Shown piece by piece: positions 7,466 to 16,154 of a DNA stretch of 36,269 bases (positions are counted from its first letter, which is position 1; each line of letters opens with the position of its first letter). Both the position numbers and the translations under genes were made by a program. The stretch is taken from positions 1-36,269 of the IMG/VR virus record IMGVR_UViG_3300025120_000211, one strand, 5' to 3'. The notes under the pieces are model-generated. The model saw only the letters and a list, made by a program, of their open reading frames with translations, ran no database searches and was not told the DNA's origin. This DNA comes from a virus.

Positions 7466-7491
7466 GAGCAAGTCTGCTCCTGTTCTTTTTT
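7466..7491 (+). terminator. Probable intrinsic terminator after holin gene
   Basis: GAGCA (7466-7470), loop AGTC, TGCTC (7475-7479), then CTGTTC and six T (7486-7491). An outer imperfect helix, CCCTTATTAA (7452-7461) with TTAATAGGGG (7490-7499), brackets it. The inner stem is only 5 bp, so it may be partial, letting some transcription run into the lysozyme gene. Confidence 0.55.
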
Positions 7492-7526
7492 AATAGGGGA
7501 AGGTTTAATCAATATATAATAATAAA

Positions 7527-7967
7527 ATGAATAGAGATAAAATAATTAAAGAACTTATATTTGATGAGGGGTATAAAACAGAATCCTATGAAGATCATTT
7601 AGGTTTTCTTACATTAGGTGTAGGACATTTAGTATTACAATCTGATTCAGAATTTAAATTACCTATTGGCACTCCTGTTTCAGAAGAAAGAATTATAGAA
7701 TGTTTAAATAATGATATAGATATAGTTTGTAATGAATTAGATCGTAATTTAAATTGGTGGAAAAAATTAGACGATAATAAACAACGTGTAATGGTTAATA
7801 TGTGTTTTAACTTAGGTTATCCAAGATTAAGTAAATTTAAAAAATTTCTTGCTGCAATGAAAAAAAATGATTTTAAAACTGCTGCAAAAGAAATGATGGA
7901 CAGCAAATGGGCTACACAAGTAGGATTAAGAGCTGAAAGATTAAAACAAAGAGTTTTAGAAAAATAA
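7527..7967 (+). CDS. Endolysin, T4-lysozyme-type muramidase (GH24), 146 aa
   Basis: E14, D23 and T29 have exactly the spacing of the T4 lysozyme catalytic triad E11-D20-T26, in the context FDEGYKTESYEDHLGFLTLGVGH. Later RVMVNMCFNLG and a KWATQVGLRAERL-like end complete the GH24 family pattern. The enzyme cleaves the glycan strands of peptidoglycan. There is no signal peptide or SAR segment, so it depends on the holin encoded just upstream. GGGGAAGG lies about 20 bases before the ATG and no closer ribosome binding site is visible. The stop overlaps the next gene (TAATG). Confidence 0.92.
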   Translation: MNRDKIIKELIFDEGYKTESYEDHLGFLTLGVGHLVLQSDSEFKLPIGTPVSEERIIECLNNDIDIVCNELDRNLNWWKKLDDNKQRVMVNMCFNLGYPRLSKFKKFLAAMKKNDFKTAAKEMMDSKWATQVGLRAERLKQRVLEK

Positions 7968-9829
7968 TGTTAAAAAAATATGTATTTAAACCCGGAATAA
8001 ATAAAGAAGGTACTTCTTATGCAGAAGAAGGCGGATGGTTTGATGCTGATAAAATAAGATTTCGTAGCGGTCTTCCTGAAAAAATAGGAGGATGGCAAAA
8101 AAATTCAGAAGATACTTTTGAAGGAACTTGCAGAAGTTTACATTCGTATAGAGAAAAAGGACAAACTGATTATATAGGAGCAGGTACTCATTTAAAATAT
8201 TACGTTAAAGAAGGAAATGGTTTTAATGATATAACTCCTATAAGAGCTACAACTACTAATGGAATTTTATTTGCAGCAACTAATGGCTCATCTACTTTAG
8301 TAGCAACAGATGACGATCATGGTGCAGTTACAGGAGATTTTGTAACAATATCTGGTGCAGTTTCATTGGGTGGTGTTATAACTGCTGTTGTTTTAAATCA
8401 AGAATATCAAATATTAAAAATATTAACTGCAAATACTTATCAAATAATAGCTAAAGACACTTCAGGAGATGAAGTAACAGCTAATTCTAGCGATAGTGGT
8501 AATGGTGGTTCAGGTGTAGACGGAGTTTATCAAATAAGTATAGGTTTAGATGTGTACGTTAAAGGAACTGGTTGGGGTGCAGATACTTGGGGTGCAGGAG
8601 CATTTGGCAGCACTACTGATTTAAATTCTTTAAATCAATTAAGATTATGGTCACAAGATAATTTTGGAGATGATTTAATATCAAACATAAGAGGTGGTGG
8701 TATTTATTATTGGGATGAAAGCAATGGAATTACTACAAGAGCAATTCCTTTTACTTCTTTAGCAAATGCAAGTGATGTTCCTATATTAGCATTACAAATA
8801 ATGGTTTCAGATATAGACAGACATATTATTTGTTTTGGAGCTAATGCAATAGGATCATCGTCAATTGATCCTTTATTTGTTAGATGGTCAGATCAAGAAA
8901 GTAGTATTGATTGGACTCCTACATCAACTAATACAGCAGGTGGAACACGAATATCATCTGGATCAATTATAGTAGGAGCATTAAAAACTAGACAAGAAAT
9001 ATTAATTTGGACTGATGCAGGTATACATAGTATGCGTTATAGCGGAGCACCTTTTATATTTTCTTTTACAGAAATTATGCAAGGTCCATCTATGATTTCT
9101 CCTAAATCTGCAATTAATGCAGACGATAAAGTATTTTTTATGGATAGAGGTAGTTTTTATGTTTATGCTGGCAGCATACAAACCTTACCTTGTTCTGTGC
9201 AAGATTATATATTTTCAGATATAAATTTAAATCAATCTTATAAAATATTTGGAACATCTAATGTAGATCAAAATGAAATAATTTGGTTTTATCCTTCTGC
9301 AGATTCTATTGAAATAAATCGTTATGTTATTTTTAATTATTTAGAAAATTTATGGTCAATTGGCACAACTAACGATAATTTTACAAGAACAGCTTGGATA
9401 GAAGCTAATTCTTTAGACAATCCTTTAGCTGCTGGTAAAACTACAAATAGCAATACTAACTATTTATACAATCAAGAAATAGGCAATGATTCTGATGGTG
9501 ATGTTATGAATGCTTTTATTGAAACTTCTGATTTTGATTTAGAGCCTGACGGAGAACACTATATGTTTTTGTCAAAAATAATACCAGATTTAAAATTTAA
9601 AAATTCAACAAGTACAAATGATACTTTGTCTGTTTCTGTTAAAGGAGTAGATTTTCCTTTAGATACTCCAACAACCTTAACAACAAGTAGTATTAATTCA
9701 TCAACACAACAAGCTTTTATAAGAGCTAGAACACGACAAGCTATACTTAGATTTGAAAGTTCTGGTACTGGTTATGGATGGAGATTAGGTTCTTTTAGAA
9801 TAGAAATGAGACCAGATGGAAAAAGATAA
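7967..9829 (+). CDS. Virion structural protein, probable tail/connector beta-rich protein, 620 aa
   Basis: The protein begins YVFKPGINKEGTSYAEEGGW followed by FDADKIRFRSGLPEKIGGW. This N-terminus recurs in large structural proteins of marine podoviruses. The body is beta-rich with repeated blade-like stretches (IICFGANAIGSSSIDPLFV, ILIWTDAGIHSMRY, IIWFYPSADS), suggesting a propeller or beta-helix. The layout resembles P22 gp10-type tail stabilisation proteins, but I cannot confirm homology by eye. It lies directly after the lysozyme with a one-base overlap and is followed by other virion genes. The structural role is likely; the exact position in the virion is inferred. Confidence 0.75.
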   Translation: MLKKYVFKPGINKEGTSYAEEGGWFDADKIRFRSGLPEKIGGWQKNSEDTFEGTCRSLHSYREKGQTDYIGAGTHLKYYVKEGNGFNDITPIRATTTNGILFAATNGSSTLVATDDDHGAVTGDFVTISGAVSLGGVITAVVLNQEYQILKILTANTYQIIAKDTSGDEVTANSSDSGNGGSGVDGVYQISIGLDVYVKGTGWGADTWGAGAFGSTTDLNSLNQLRLWSQDNFGDDLISNIRGGGIYYWDESNGITTRAIPFTSLANASDVPILALQIMVSDIDRHIICFGANAIGSSSIDPLFVRWSDQESSIDWTPTSTNTAGGTRISSGSIIVGALKTRQEILIWTDAGIHSMRYSGAPFIFSFTEIMQGPSMISPKSAINADDKVFFMDRGSFYVYAGSIQTLPCSVQDYIFSDINLNQSYKIFGTSNVDQNEIIWFYPSADSIEINRYVIFNYLENLWSIGTTNDNFTRTAWIEANSLDNPLAAGKTTNSNTNYLYNQEIGNDSDGDVMNAFIETSDFDLEPDGEHYMFLSKIIPDLKFKNSTSTNDTLSVSVKGVDFPLDTPTTLTTSSINSSTQQAFIRARTRQAILRFESSGTGYGWRLGSFRIEMRPDGKR

Positions 9830-10032
9830 TGAGTAAAAAAGCATTAATAACATTACCTATTCCAGATGCTAATTACAATTATGTAAATGAAGCTTTAACA
9901 AGAGAACAAATACAAAACTCTATACAATCTATAGAAGATTCTTTGTTTTTATTAAAAACAATGCAAGAAAGTATTACAAGTAAATCTATTAAAAGACATC
10001 AATTTTTATTAATGGGAATGAAACATGTCTGA
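9829..10032 (+). CDS. Small hypothetical protein, 67 aa
   Basis: A mostly helical protein with a coiled-coil-like centre (EALTREQIQNSIQSIEDSLF, residues 21-40) and a basic C-terminus. It starts in a TAATG overlap with the 620-aa structural gene and overlaps the next gene by 8 bases. Small helical proteins at this place in podovirus late operons are often assembly factors, but there is no motif to support that here. Confidence 0.7.
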   Translation: MSKKALITLPIPDANYNYVNEALTREQIQNSIQSIEDSLFLLKTMQESITSKSIKRHQFLLMGMKHV

Positions 10033-10363
10033 TAATCTTAAAGTATTAGGTCAAATAGACCCTGCTGCAACCACAGTTACTGTACTTTATACAGTACCAG
10101 ATATGACACAAACAACTGTTAGTTCTATTGTGGCAGCAAATCGCACAGGATCGGCTATAACATTTAGATTAAGTGTTCATGTTGCTGGTGCCAGTGCTAA
10201 CGATAAACAATATTTATATTACGGCAAATCTGTTGCAGCTAATGATTCCTTAACAATAGTAATAGGTATAACATTAAATCAAACAGATGTTGTAAAAGTT
10301 TATACAAGTGCAGTGAATATGAGTTTTAATATGTTTGGTTGTGAAACAAAAGAGGAAAGATAA
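10025..10363 (+). CDS. Small beta-sandwich-like virion protein, 112 aa
   Basis: A beta-rich sequence without signal or membrane segment: VLYTVPDMTQTTVSSIVAAN, then FRLSVHVAGASANDKQYLYY and SLTIVIGITLNQTDVVKVY. This pattern (YTVP..T...V..I...N....ATFRLSV...G......YIYY....A.DS....G..L...DVV.VY) is shared by many small phage structural proteins of unknown position, possibly decoration or fibre-base proteins. It sits between structural genes, overlapping the one before by 8 bases and ending one base before the start chosen for the next. Confidence 0.75.
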   Translation: MSDNLKVLGQIDPAATTVTVLYTVPDMTQTTVSSIVAANRTGSAITFRLSVHVAGASANDKQYLYYGKSVAANDSLTIVIGITLNQTDVVKVYTSAVNMSFNMFGCETKEER

Positions 10364-10364
10364 A

Positions 10365-13304
10365 ATGGATGCTAAGAAGCAAGCACAAGAATTAGCAAAT
10401 ATGGGTCGCTATGGCGATACCATGCTTATGCACGTTAATCCTAAAGAAGTAGAGGGATTAGCTTCTATTATGCCTATAACAATAAACCCGCAAACAGGGC
10501 AACCAGAAGCGTTTATAGGGGCTATATTAGGTAGCCTTATAGGAGGCACAGTCTTTCCTAATTTGTTAAGTATGGGGATTGTAGGGGCAGCAGGTGGTGC
10601 TGCATTAGGTTCAGGTTTAGGTACTTATGCAGAAACAGGAGATTTAGAAAAAGGTTTAGCTTCTGCTGTATTAGGTTACGGAGTAGGTAATATATTAGGA
10701 GATGTTGGAACTTCTGGACTTGTAGAAGCCGAAACTCAAATAGCAACTGATGCAGCATTACAAGAAGCAGGAAAGCAAGTATCAGAAGAAGCAATAAGAA
10801 ATGCTGCATTAAATTCTAATTTAACAGGAGAGGTTATAGGTAAAGAAGCACTTAAAAAATTAGGACAAGATGCTGGTCAGGCATTTATGGATGCTGGGGT
10901 TTTATCTAATCCACAAACAATTAAAATAGCTGATGCAGCAAATGTAAAAGCTCAAAGTGAATTTATGAATATGACTACAGGAGATAGATTAGGAGAAATA
11001 GGTTCTAATATATTTTCTGGTAATACTGTAGATGCAGTTTCTAATAACTATCTTCCTATAGCTTTAGGAGGAGGTTCTTTATCAGCACAAAATGCTCAAG
11101 AAGAATACGAAAGAGAAATGGCTGAATACAGAGCTAACAAGGACAAAAGAAAAGAAGAACTGTATGCTAAATATCCTGAACAAATACATAAAAGAAATCC
11201 TTATTATGATATTTATGGTGTTGCTGAAGGTGGTCAAATACCTTCTTATGCAGAAGGAGAAACTGTTTATGGTGTAGGAAGCGAAGGTCAATACAGACCG
11301 TCAAATACTTACATGCCGGGATTTGATTCTGAATTTAATTATTTCCCTAATAGAGTAATACCTGCTAGTGCAATAAGTGCTAGACAAGCAGCAAAAGGAG
11401 AAACACCAGCAGTTATTGCTCCTAATCCTATAACTAGCAGATATCAACCAATGGTTTTACCTAATTATGCTTATGATCAAGTTCCTGCAGGAAGTGTATT
11501 AGGAAGAGTACAAGATGCTTACAATGCTGGGCTTCCCACTACAACACAACTATTAAGTCCTTTTCGTAACACAGGATTAGATACTGTAATAGAAGGTGCA
11601 GGTCGCTCATTTATTAATAAAGGAACAGGAACAGGAACAGACACAGGAACAGGAACAACTACACAAACAAACACAGGAACAGGAACAACTACACAAACAG
11701 ACACAGGATACATAAATACTGAACAAACTTATAACACTGGTGATGGTAAAACAAATGCTACAGACAATGATCAAACAAATAATCCTAATACCCAAGTAAT
11801 AAATAATAACGATGGAACTTCTACTGTAATTTATGAAGATGGAACTACAACTACAGTTTCAAATGAACCAATTAGCGGACCTGTAACTGTTGACAGTAAC
11901 ACTAATTTAGAAACAGGAAAACAACTACAAGAAGGTGATGAAGGTTATATTAGCCCTGATAGTGAAGATTATTCATCCACTACTTATCAGTATGGATCAG
12001 GAGGAGGTCCTGATGGTATGAATCCATATTTAGGAAGTGATGCTACAACATACGATCAAGTACAAGAAAATAAAGAATCTGTTAAAGAAGCTGCTAGAGG
12101 ACAAGGAGAGTTAGATGCTTATAAAGCTGCTGTAGCAGCAGGAATTGATCCAACTAGAATAGTTTATGGTGCTGATTACAATACAAATACTGTATATTCT
12201 GAAGATGATGTAATAGTAGGTACAACAGGTTATACAGCAGATGGCACATTTGTATACACAAATACCGATCCGCTTTTAGGCAATGTAGAAGATGGTAATA
12301 ATTTTTATCCCGGAGAACAAAGACAAGCAACTTCAGGCATTCTTATAAGACCAGATGGAAGCACTGAACAAATAAATGATTTAAGTAATTTTACAAATCC
12401 CGGAGATGGAAGCGTAATAGAATTAGATAATGGTTATAGCGTAATTAATGATCCTAATAATGGTATTAATAATTATGGGGGAGTGGGAATGTATGCAGAA
12501 TCTCCTGATATGGGAGTAGCTTATGAAAAAGACCCTGCTATTCGTTCTCCTGAATATGTTTATCAAACTTTATCAGTAGAAGATAGAAATGCTGCAGAGA
12601 ATGCATATAATCAAGCAATAGCAGATTCAATAGCAAGAGGAGATATACCATCTGAGGCTTATGCACAACAACAAGAAGAAGCTTACGAAAATTATTTAGC
12701 TGAACTTGAAGCTGCAAAAAAAGAAGAAGAAGAAAAAGAAGCTGAAGAAGCTGAAGAAGAAGAAGAAACTACAGAAGAATCACCACCTTTATATGTTGAA
12801 CCCGGAATGTATTCAGGAGGTTTAGTTAATTTAACAGAGGGAATGAATGTTCCTAATATGCAACAGCCTATGCAACAGCCTATGCAACAGCCTATGCAAA
12901 ATCCATTAGAACAAGAAGTTATACAAGCTGTATTAGGAAGTCATCCTAATCCTGATTCTGTAATACAAGCTTTTATACAACAATTTGGAATTGATGCTTT
13001 TTTACAATTAAGAGATAAAATATTAAAACAACAAGTTCCTAATGCACAAACTGAAGGAAAAATTGAAGGTGCAGGAGGGGGAATGGATGATTTAGTTATG
13101 GGTCAAATTGGTAATCAATCTGCAGTAGCAGTTTCTCCGGGTGAATATATAGTTCCTGCCGATGTAGTTTCAATGTTAGGGGATGGAGATAGTGATAACG
13201 GTTCCGATAAACTTGATGGTATGCTAGATAGAGTTAGAGTAGAAAAAACAGGAACTAACAAACAAGCTAAACCACTTGGTAATAAAAAAATAATGGCAGC
13301 TTAA
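10365..13304 (+). CDS. Large virion-associated protein, 979 aa, Gly-zipper N-terminus and low-complexity middle
   Basis: I start it at 10365 because AGAGGAAAG lies just upstream; an in-frame ATG at 10335 would overlap the previous gene and lacks a ribosome binding site. Near the N-terminus there is a long glycine/alanine zipper (AFIGAILGSLIGGTVF through GAAGGAALGSGLGTY), as in ejection proteins that enter membranes. The middle is Thr/Gly/Asn-rich with tandem repeats. A Glu-rich helix and three MQQP repeats follow. The C-terminus carries QSAVAVSPGEYIVPADVVSM and LDGMLDRVRV, a recurrent ending in marine podovirus internal or tail proteins. GG-[LQ]-[IV] motifs (AEGGQIPSYAEG, YSGGLVNLTEG) recur here and in the 433-aa gene downstream. 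An ejected or tail-internal role is inference. Confidence 0.75.
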   Translation: MDAKKQAQELANMGRYGDTMLMHVNPKEVEGLASIMPITINPQTGQPEAFIGAILGSLIGGTVFPNLLSMGIVGAAGGAALGSGLGTYAETGDLEKGLASAVLGYGVGNILGDVGTSGLVEAETQIATDAALQEAGKQVSEEAIRNAALNSNLTGEVIGKEALKKLGQDAGQAFMDAGVLSNPQTIKIADAANVKAQSEFMNMTTGDRLGEIGSNIFSGNTVDAVSNNYLPIALGGGSLSAQNAQEEYEREMAEYRANKDKRKEELYAKYPEQIHKRNPYYDIYGVAEGGQIPSYAEGETVYGVGSEGQYRPSNTYMPGFDSEFNYFPNRVIPASAISARQAAKGETPAVIAPNPITSRYQPMVLPNYAYDQVPAGSVLGRVQDAYNAGLPTTTQLLSPFRNTGLDTVIEGAGRSFINKGTGTGTDTGTGTTTQTNTGTGTTTQTDTGYINTEQTYNTGDGKTNATDNDQTNNPNTQVINNNDGTSTVIYEDGTTTTVSNEPISGPVTVDSNTNLETGKQLQEGDEGYISPDSEDYSSTTYQYGSGGGPDGMNPYLGSDATTYDQVQENKESVKEAARGQGELDAYKAAVAAGIDPTRIVYGADYNTNTVYSEDDVIVGTTGYTADGTFVYTNTDPLLGNVEDGNNFYPGEQRQATSGILIRPDGSTEQINDLSNFTNPGDGSVIELDNGYSVINDPNNGINNYGGVGMYAESPDMGVAYEKDPAIRSPEYVYQTLSVEDRNAAENAYNQAIADSIARGDIPSEAYAQQQEEAYENYLAELEAAKKEEEEKEAEEAEEEEETTEESPPLYVEPGMYSGGLVNLTEGMNVPNMQQPMQQPMQQPMQNPLEQEVIQAVLGSHPNPDSVIQAFIQQFGIDAFLQLRDKILKQQVPNAQTEGKIEGAGGGMDDLVMGQIGNQSAVAVSPGEYIVPADVVSMLGDGDSDNGSDKLDGMLDRVRVEKTGTNKQAKPLGNKKIMAA
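11641..11708 (+). repeat. 30-base tandem repeat in coding sequence
   Basis: A 30-base unit beginning ACACAGGAACAGGAACAACT occurs twice (11641-11670, 11671-11700; only the last base differs) with a partial third copy (11701-11708). It is preceded by more GGAACA hexamers from 11622. It encodes Thr/Gly repeats in the 979-aa protein. Near-identity of the copies suggests recent slippage or recombination, so length may vary between related phages. Confidence 0.9.
12858..12905 (+). repeat. 12-base tandem repeat encoding MQQP
   Basis: ATGCAACAGCCT occurs three times in perfect tandem (12858-12893), followed by a diverged fourth unit (12894-12905). It encodes MQQPMQQPMQQPMQNP in the 979-aa virion-associated protein. 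Being a multiple of three, unit gain or loss keeps the frame. Confidence 0.9.
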
Positions 13305-13306
13305 AT

Positions 13307-13798
13307 ATGTTAAATGCAAATAGTTTTGATGAAGCAGATACTAATTATGTTGATATTAAAGAAGAATATCCAGATTATATTATTAGTTTAATACCTCTTA
13401 ATTATATCTATACAGTTTGGGATGATGCTAAACCACATTTAGAAAAAGCAGTAAAACGTTCTAATGGACGTTGGACAATAGATTCTGTGCATCAAGCATT
13501 ATTAAATGATCAACAACAGTTGTGGGTAACTTTAGATAAAGATAATAAGTTATTAGGAGTAGCTACAACTCAATTTGTAAGGTATCCCGCTAGTTTAATG
13601 TGTGCTATTCAATACATTGGCGGTGATGAATTTAAACACTGGGCTTGGTTGCTCTGCAAAAAACTGGAAGCTTGGGCTAAAGACTCAGGTTGTGACGGTA
13701 TTGAAGGAACAGCTAGGTTTGGATTTTGGAAATGGTTAAGTAGGTCTAATTGGAAGAAAGCTTATACGGTATTTGAAAAGAGGTTTGACAATGAGTAA
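13307..13798 (+). CDS. GNAT-like protein in virion gene cluster, 163 aa
   Basis: The pattern suggests a small acetyltransferase-type (GNAT) fold: an N-terminal helical part with AKPHLEKAVKRSNGRWTIDS, a central strand pair (QQLWVTLDKDNKLLGVATTQ), a helix (LLCKKLEAWAKDSGCDGIEG) and the ending FWKWLSRSNWKKAYTVFEKR. Phage proteins with this ending and size, placed next to tail or internal virion genes, are common and are usually called acetyltransferases, though the acetyl-CoA loop is poorly conserved in them and also here. A substrate cannot be named. It overlaps the next gene by 8 bases. Confidence 0.65.
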   Translation: MLNANSFDEADTNYVDIKEEYPDYIISLIPLNYIYTVWDDAKPHLEKAVKRSNGRWTIDSVHQALLNDQQQLWVTLDKDNKLLGVATTQFVRYPASLMCAIQYIGGDEFKHWAWLLCKKLEAWAKDSGCDGIEGTARFGFWKWLSRSNWKKAYTVFEKRFDNE

Positions 13799-14816
13799 AG
13801 GCGGTAGCGGAAGTGGTGTTAATGAAACCACATCAACAGTAACACAATCTAATCTTCCTGAGTATGCAGAGCCATACATAACGAGATTAATGCAACGAGC
13901 AGAGACAGAATCTCTTGCTCCTTATACAACTTATGAAGGGCAAAGACTTGCTACTTTTACTCCTGAACAAGAGTTAGCTATGACAGGTAAAGCTGGTTTA
14001 GCTGTAGCAGGAGACCCTGCTCAATTTGGAATAGCATCAGATGTAACAGGAAACTTAGCACAAAATCAAATACAAGGTCCAGATGGACAATTGAGAACAG
14101 CAATTGGTTCTGGACAAAATTTAGCTTTACAAAGATTTAATCAACAAACTGGTGTTGATGCAAGCGGTGCTCCTGTATATGGAAATATAAATTCTTACAT
14201 GAATCCATATCAACAACAAGTTATTGATATGGCTCAAAATGTAGCTAGAGAACAATCTCTTAGAGATTCAAATCTTATAGCACAGGATGCTGCTTTTTCT
14301 GGAGGTTTAGGTGGGTATCGTGAAGGAATAATGCAATCAGAAAGAGAAGGAAATTTAAATAAACAAATATCAGATATACAACTTGCAGGTTCAGCAGCAA
14401 ATTATGAACAAGCACAATCTGCTTACAATACAGATAGAGCAGCAAGATTAGGTGCTATTGGAATAGATCAACAAACCAGACAACAACAGTTAGCAGCAGC
14501 CAATCAATTAGGTAATTTAGGATTTGCTGGACAAACTGCTGAAATACAAAGAATGGATCAATTAGGGCAAGCAGGAACTGCTAGACAAGCTATGCAACAA
14601 CAACTTTATGATACAGGTTATCAAGAATTCCAAGATCAATTAGCTTATCCAAGACAGAACATAGCTTTTTATCAACAAGCATTGCGTGGAATGCCTATAC
14701 AACCGGGTCAGCAAGTATCTACTTACGCACCTACTCCTTCTGCAGCATCATCAATGTTAGGAATGGGTCTTGGAGGTTTAGGTCTTTATCAAGCAATGGG
14801 AGGAATGGGAGCTTAA
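13791..14816 (+). CDS. Virion structural/internal protein, 342 aa
   Basis: I choose the ATG at 13791 (MSKGGSGSGV) because GAGG is 7 bases upstream; an in-frame ATG at 13773 lies further inside the previous gene. The N-terminus (NLPEYAEPYITRLMQRAETE followed by YEGQRLATFTPEQELAM) recurs in structural proteins of marine podoviruses. The body is a long helical, Gln/Ala-rich region (EREGNLNKQISDIQLAGSAA, NYEQAQSAYN) and the C-terminus is Gly/Met-rich. No enzymatic motif is present. It is most likely a tail or internal core protein. Its stop codon lies inside the first palindromic repeat, after which the 433-aa gene begins. Confidence 0.75.
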   Translation: MSKGGSGSGVNETTSTVTQSNLPEYAEPYITRLMQRAETESLAPYTTYEGQRLATFTPEQELAMTGKAGLAVAGDPAQFGIASDVTGNLAQNQIQGPDGQLRTAIGSGQNLALQRFNQQTGVDASGAPVYGNINSYMNPYQQQVIDMAQNVAREQSLRDSNLIAQDAAFSGGLGGYREGIMQSEREGNLNKQISDIQLAGSAANYEQAQSAYNTDRAARLGAIGIDQQTRQQQLAAANQLGNLGFAGQTAEIQRMDQLGQAGTARQAMQQQLYDTGYQEFQDQLAYPRQNIAFYQQALRGMPIQPGQQVSTYAPTPSAASSMLGMGLGGLGLYQAMGGMGA

Positions 14817-14838
14817 ATATTGAACGTTCAATATTTAA
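14813..14838. repeat. Palindromic element copy 1 (perfect 26 bp)
   Basis: A perfect inverted repeat: 13-base arms 14813-14825 and 14826-14838, core TATTGAACGTTCAATA. It overlaps the stop codon of the 342-aa gene and ends 12 bases before the next ATG, just ahead of its AGGA ribosome binding site. The same core occurs at 24702, 26546 and 34538. It may be an operator, a promoter part or an RNA hairpin; see findings. Confidence 0.85.
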
Positions 14839-14850
14839 ATAGGACATAAC

Positions 14851-16152
14851 ATGAACATATTACAATTAGAAGACGACATAAAATCATTACCAGATAAAAA
14901 TTTAATGAATGCAATGCAAACAGGAGATTATCCTCAGTATTTAGTATTGTCTGAATTAAAACGTAGAAAAGAAATGAGAGATGACTATAAAGGTCGTATG
15001 GCAGCTCAAGAGCCAGATAATACTGTTGCAGATAGAATTGTAAATGAAGCTAGTATGGACATGAGCAATCAAGGAATTGGTAACATAGTTTCTCCAGAAG
15101 TAAGAAATATGCAAGGAATGCCACAGAATACACCTCAAATGCCTATAGACAATCAAGGTATAGGACAAATGATGCCTAGTAGTATGCAAGGCATGAAAGA
15201 CGGACGTACAGTTTATCCAAATGCAGGTCTTGCAGCATTAGCAGAAAAAGCTCCTGATGTAGTAAAAAGTATGGGATATAGTCAAGGAGGCATTGTACAG
15301 ATGGCTCCGGGACAAACCGTTCCTTTTTCTGACCCAAGACTTACAGGTTATTTAAATATGTTTGAAGAAAGATTAAAAAGTAGTCCTGAAGAAGATGCTT
15401 ATAGAGAACAAATAAATCAATATTTTAATCCATTAGAACAAGAAAAAAGAAGAAAACAACAACAAGCGTATCAACTTATGAAAGCTGGATTAGCAGTAAG
15501 CAGCTCAGCTACACCAGAACAATTAAATAAAAATCTTGCACCTGTTATAGATTCGGCAATGAAAAGTTCTGGCGATAGAAGTAAAGAAAGTTTATTGCAA
15601 GGAAAATTACAATCTGGTTTTGCTAAAGAAGATAGAGAAAGAATTAGAACTGCAACAGAATTAGCATCTAAAGCTATGTACACAGATACTTTAAGAATGC
15701 AGGGAGACAAACCTACTTCTGAACAATTTTGGGTAAATTCTGTAGTAAATTCTGATCCATCAAAATTTGGAATTCCAATAATAGAAGATGGAAAAACAAC
15801 AGGTTATGAACCTAATGCAGCAGCTTTAGAACGAGCTGCTATATTGAAAAACTTTGGACAAGTTAATAGTGCTGAACAACGATTAATATCAGAGACTTAT
15901 GATAAAGCAGAAAAAAGCTGGGAAGATTTTAGTAGAAAACTGAGGGTAAATATAGAAAACGATAATAAAAATAACAAATTAGGTAAAACTGATAGTGAAA
16001 TTTTAGCAGAAGTAGAAGCAGCCAAATCTCAATATATGTTAAATCAAATACAAAAAGTAAAAGATACTTTAACAAGATACGGTAAAAAAGAAGGAGGACA
16101 AATTCCTATGCAAGATATTATGTATCCTAATTTTGAAAGTTATTCTGATTAA
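14851..16152 (+). CDS. Internal virion/ejection protein candidate, 433 aa
   Basis: The N-terminus (LEDDIKSLPDKNLMNAMQTG, DYPQYLVLSELKRRKEMRDD) is a helical pattern I recognise from proteins encoded just before the large internal virion protein of marine podoviruses. Met/Gln/Gly-rich loops (residues 75-120) follow, then the short motif SQGGIVQMAPGQTVPFSD, and a long helical half (160-400) with coiled-coil character. The protein ends with EGGQIPMQDIMYPNFES. There is no enzymatic motif. It lies 12 bases after a palindromic repeat and 3 bases before the 2848-aa gene, so it is probably made and packaged with that giant protein. Confidence 0.75.
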   Translation: MNILQLEDDIKSLPDKNLMNAMQTGDYPQYLVLSELKRRKEMRDDYKGRMAAQEPDNTVADRIVNEASMDMSNQGIGNIVSPEVRNMQGMPQNTPQMPIDNQGIGQMMPSSMQGMKDGRTVYPNAGLAALAEKAPDVVKSMGYSQGGIVQMAPGQTVPFSDPRLTGYLNMFEERLKSSPEEDAYREQINQYFNPLEQEKRRKQQQAYQLMKAGLAVSSSATPEQLNKNLAPVIDSAMKSSGDRSKESLLQGKLQSGFAKEDRERIRTATELASKAMYTDTLRMQGDKPTSEQFWVNSVVNSDPSKFGIPIIEDGKTTGYEPNAAALERAAILKNFGQVNSAEQRLISETYDKAEKSWEDFSRKLRVNIENDNKNNKLGKTDSEILAEVEAAKSQYMLNQIQKVKDTLTRYGKKEGGQIPMQDIMYPNFESYSD

Positions 16153-16154
16153 TA

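Noticed and set aside
10335-10364. Upstream ATG for the 979-aa gene
   Set aside because: It overlaps the previous gene and has no ribosome binding site, whereas 10365 has AGAGGAAAG in place.
11082-11291. Overlapping frames on both strands within the 979-aa gene
   Set aside because: They are out of frame with a continuous 979-aa coding sequence and show no independent translation signals.
14813-14838. Palindromes as LexA (SOS) boxes
   Set aside because: GAAC is directly followed by GTTC, without the spacer of GAAC-N4-GTTC or GTTC-N7-GTTC boxes.
14813-14838. Palindromes as intrinsic terminators
   Set aside because: The stems are AT-rich, no T-run follows any copy, and three copies lie upstream of start codons.
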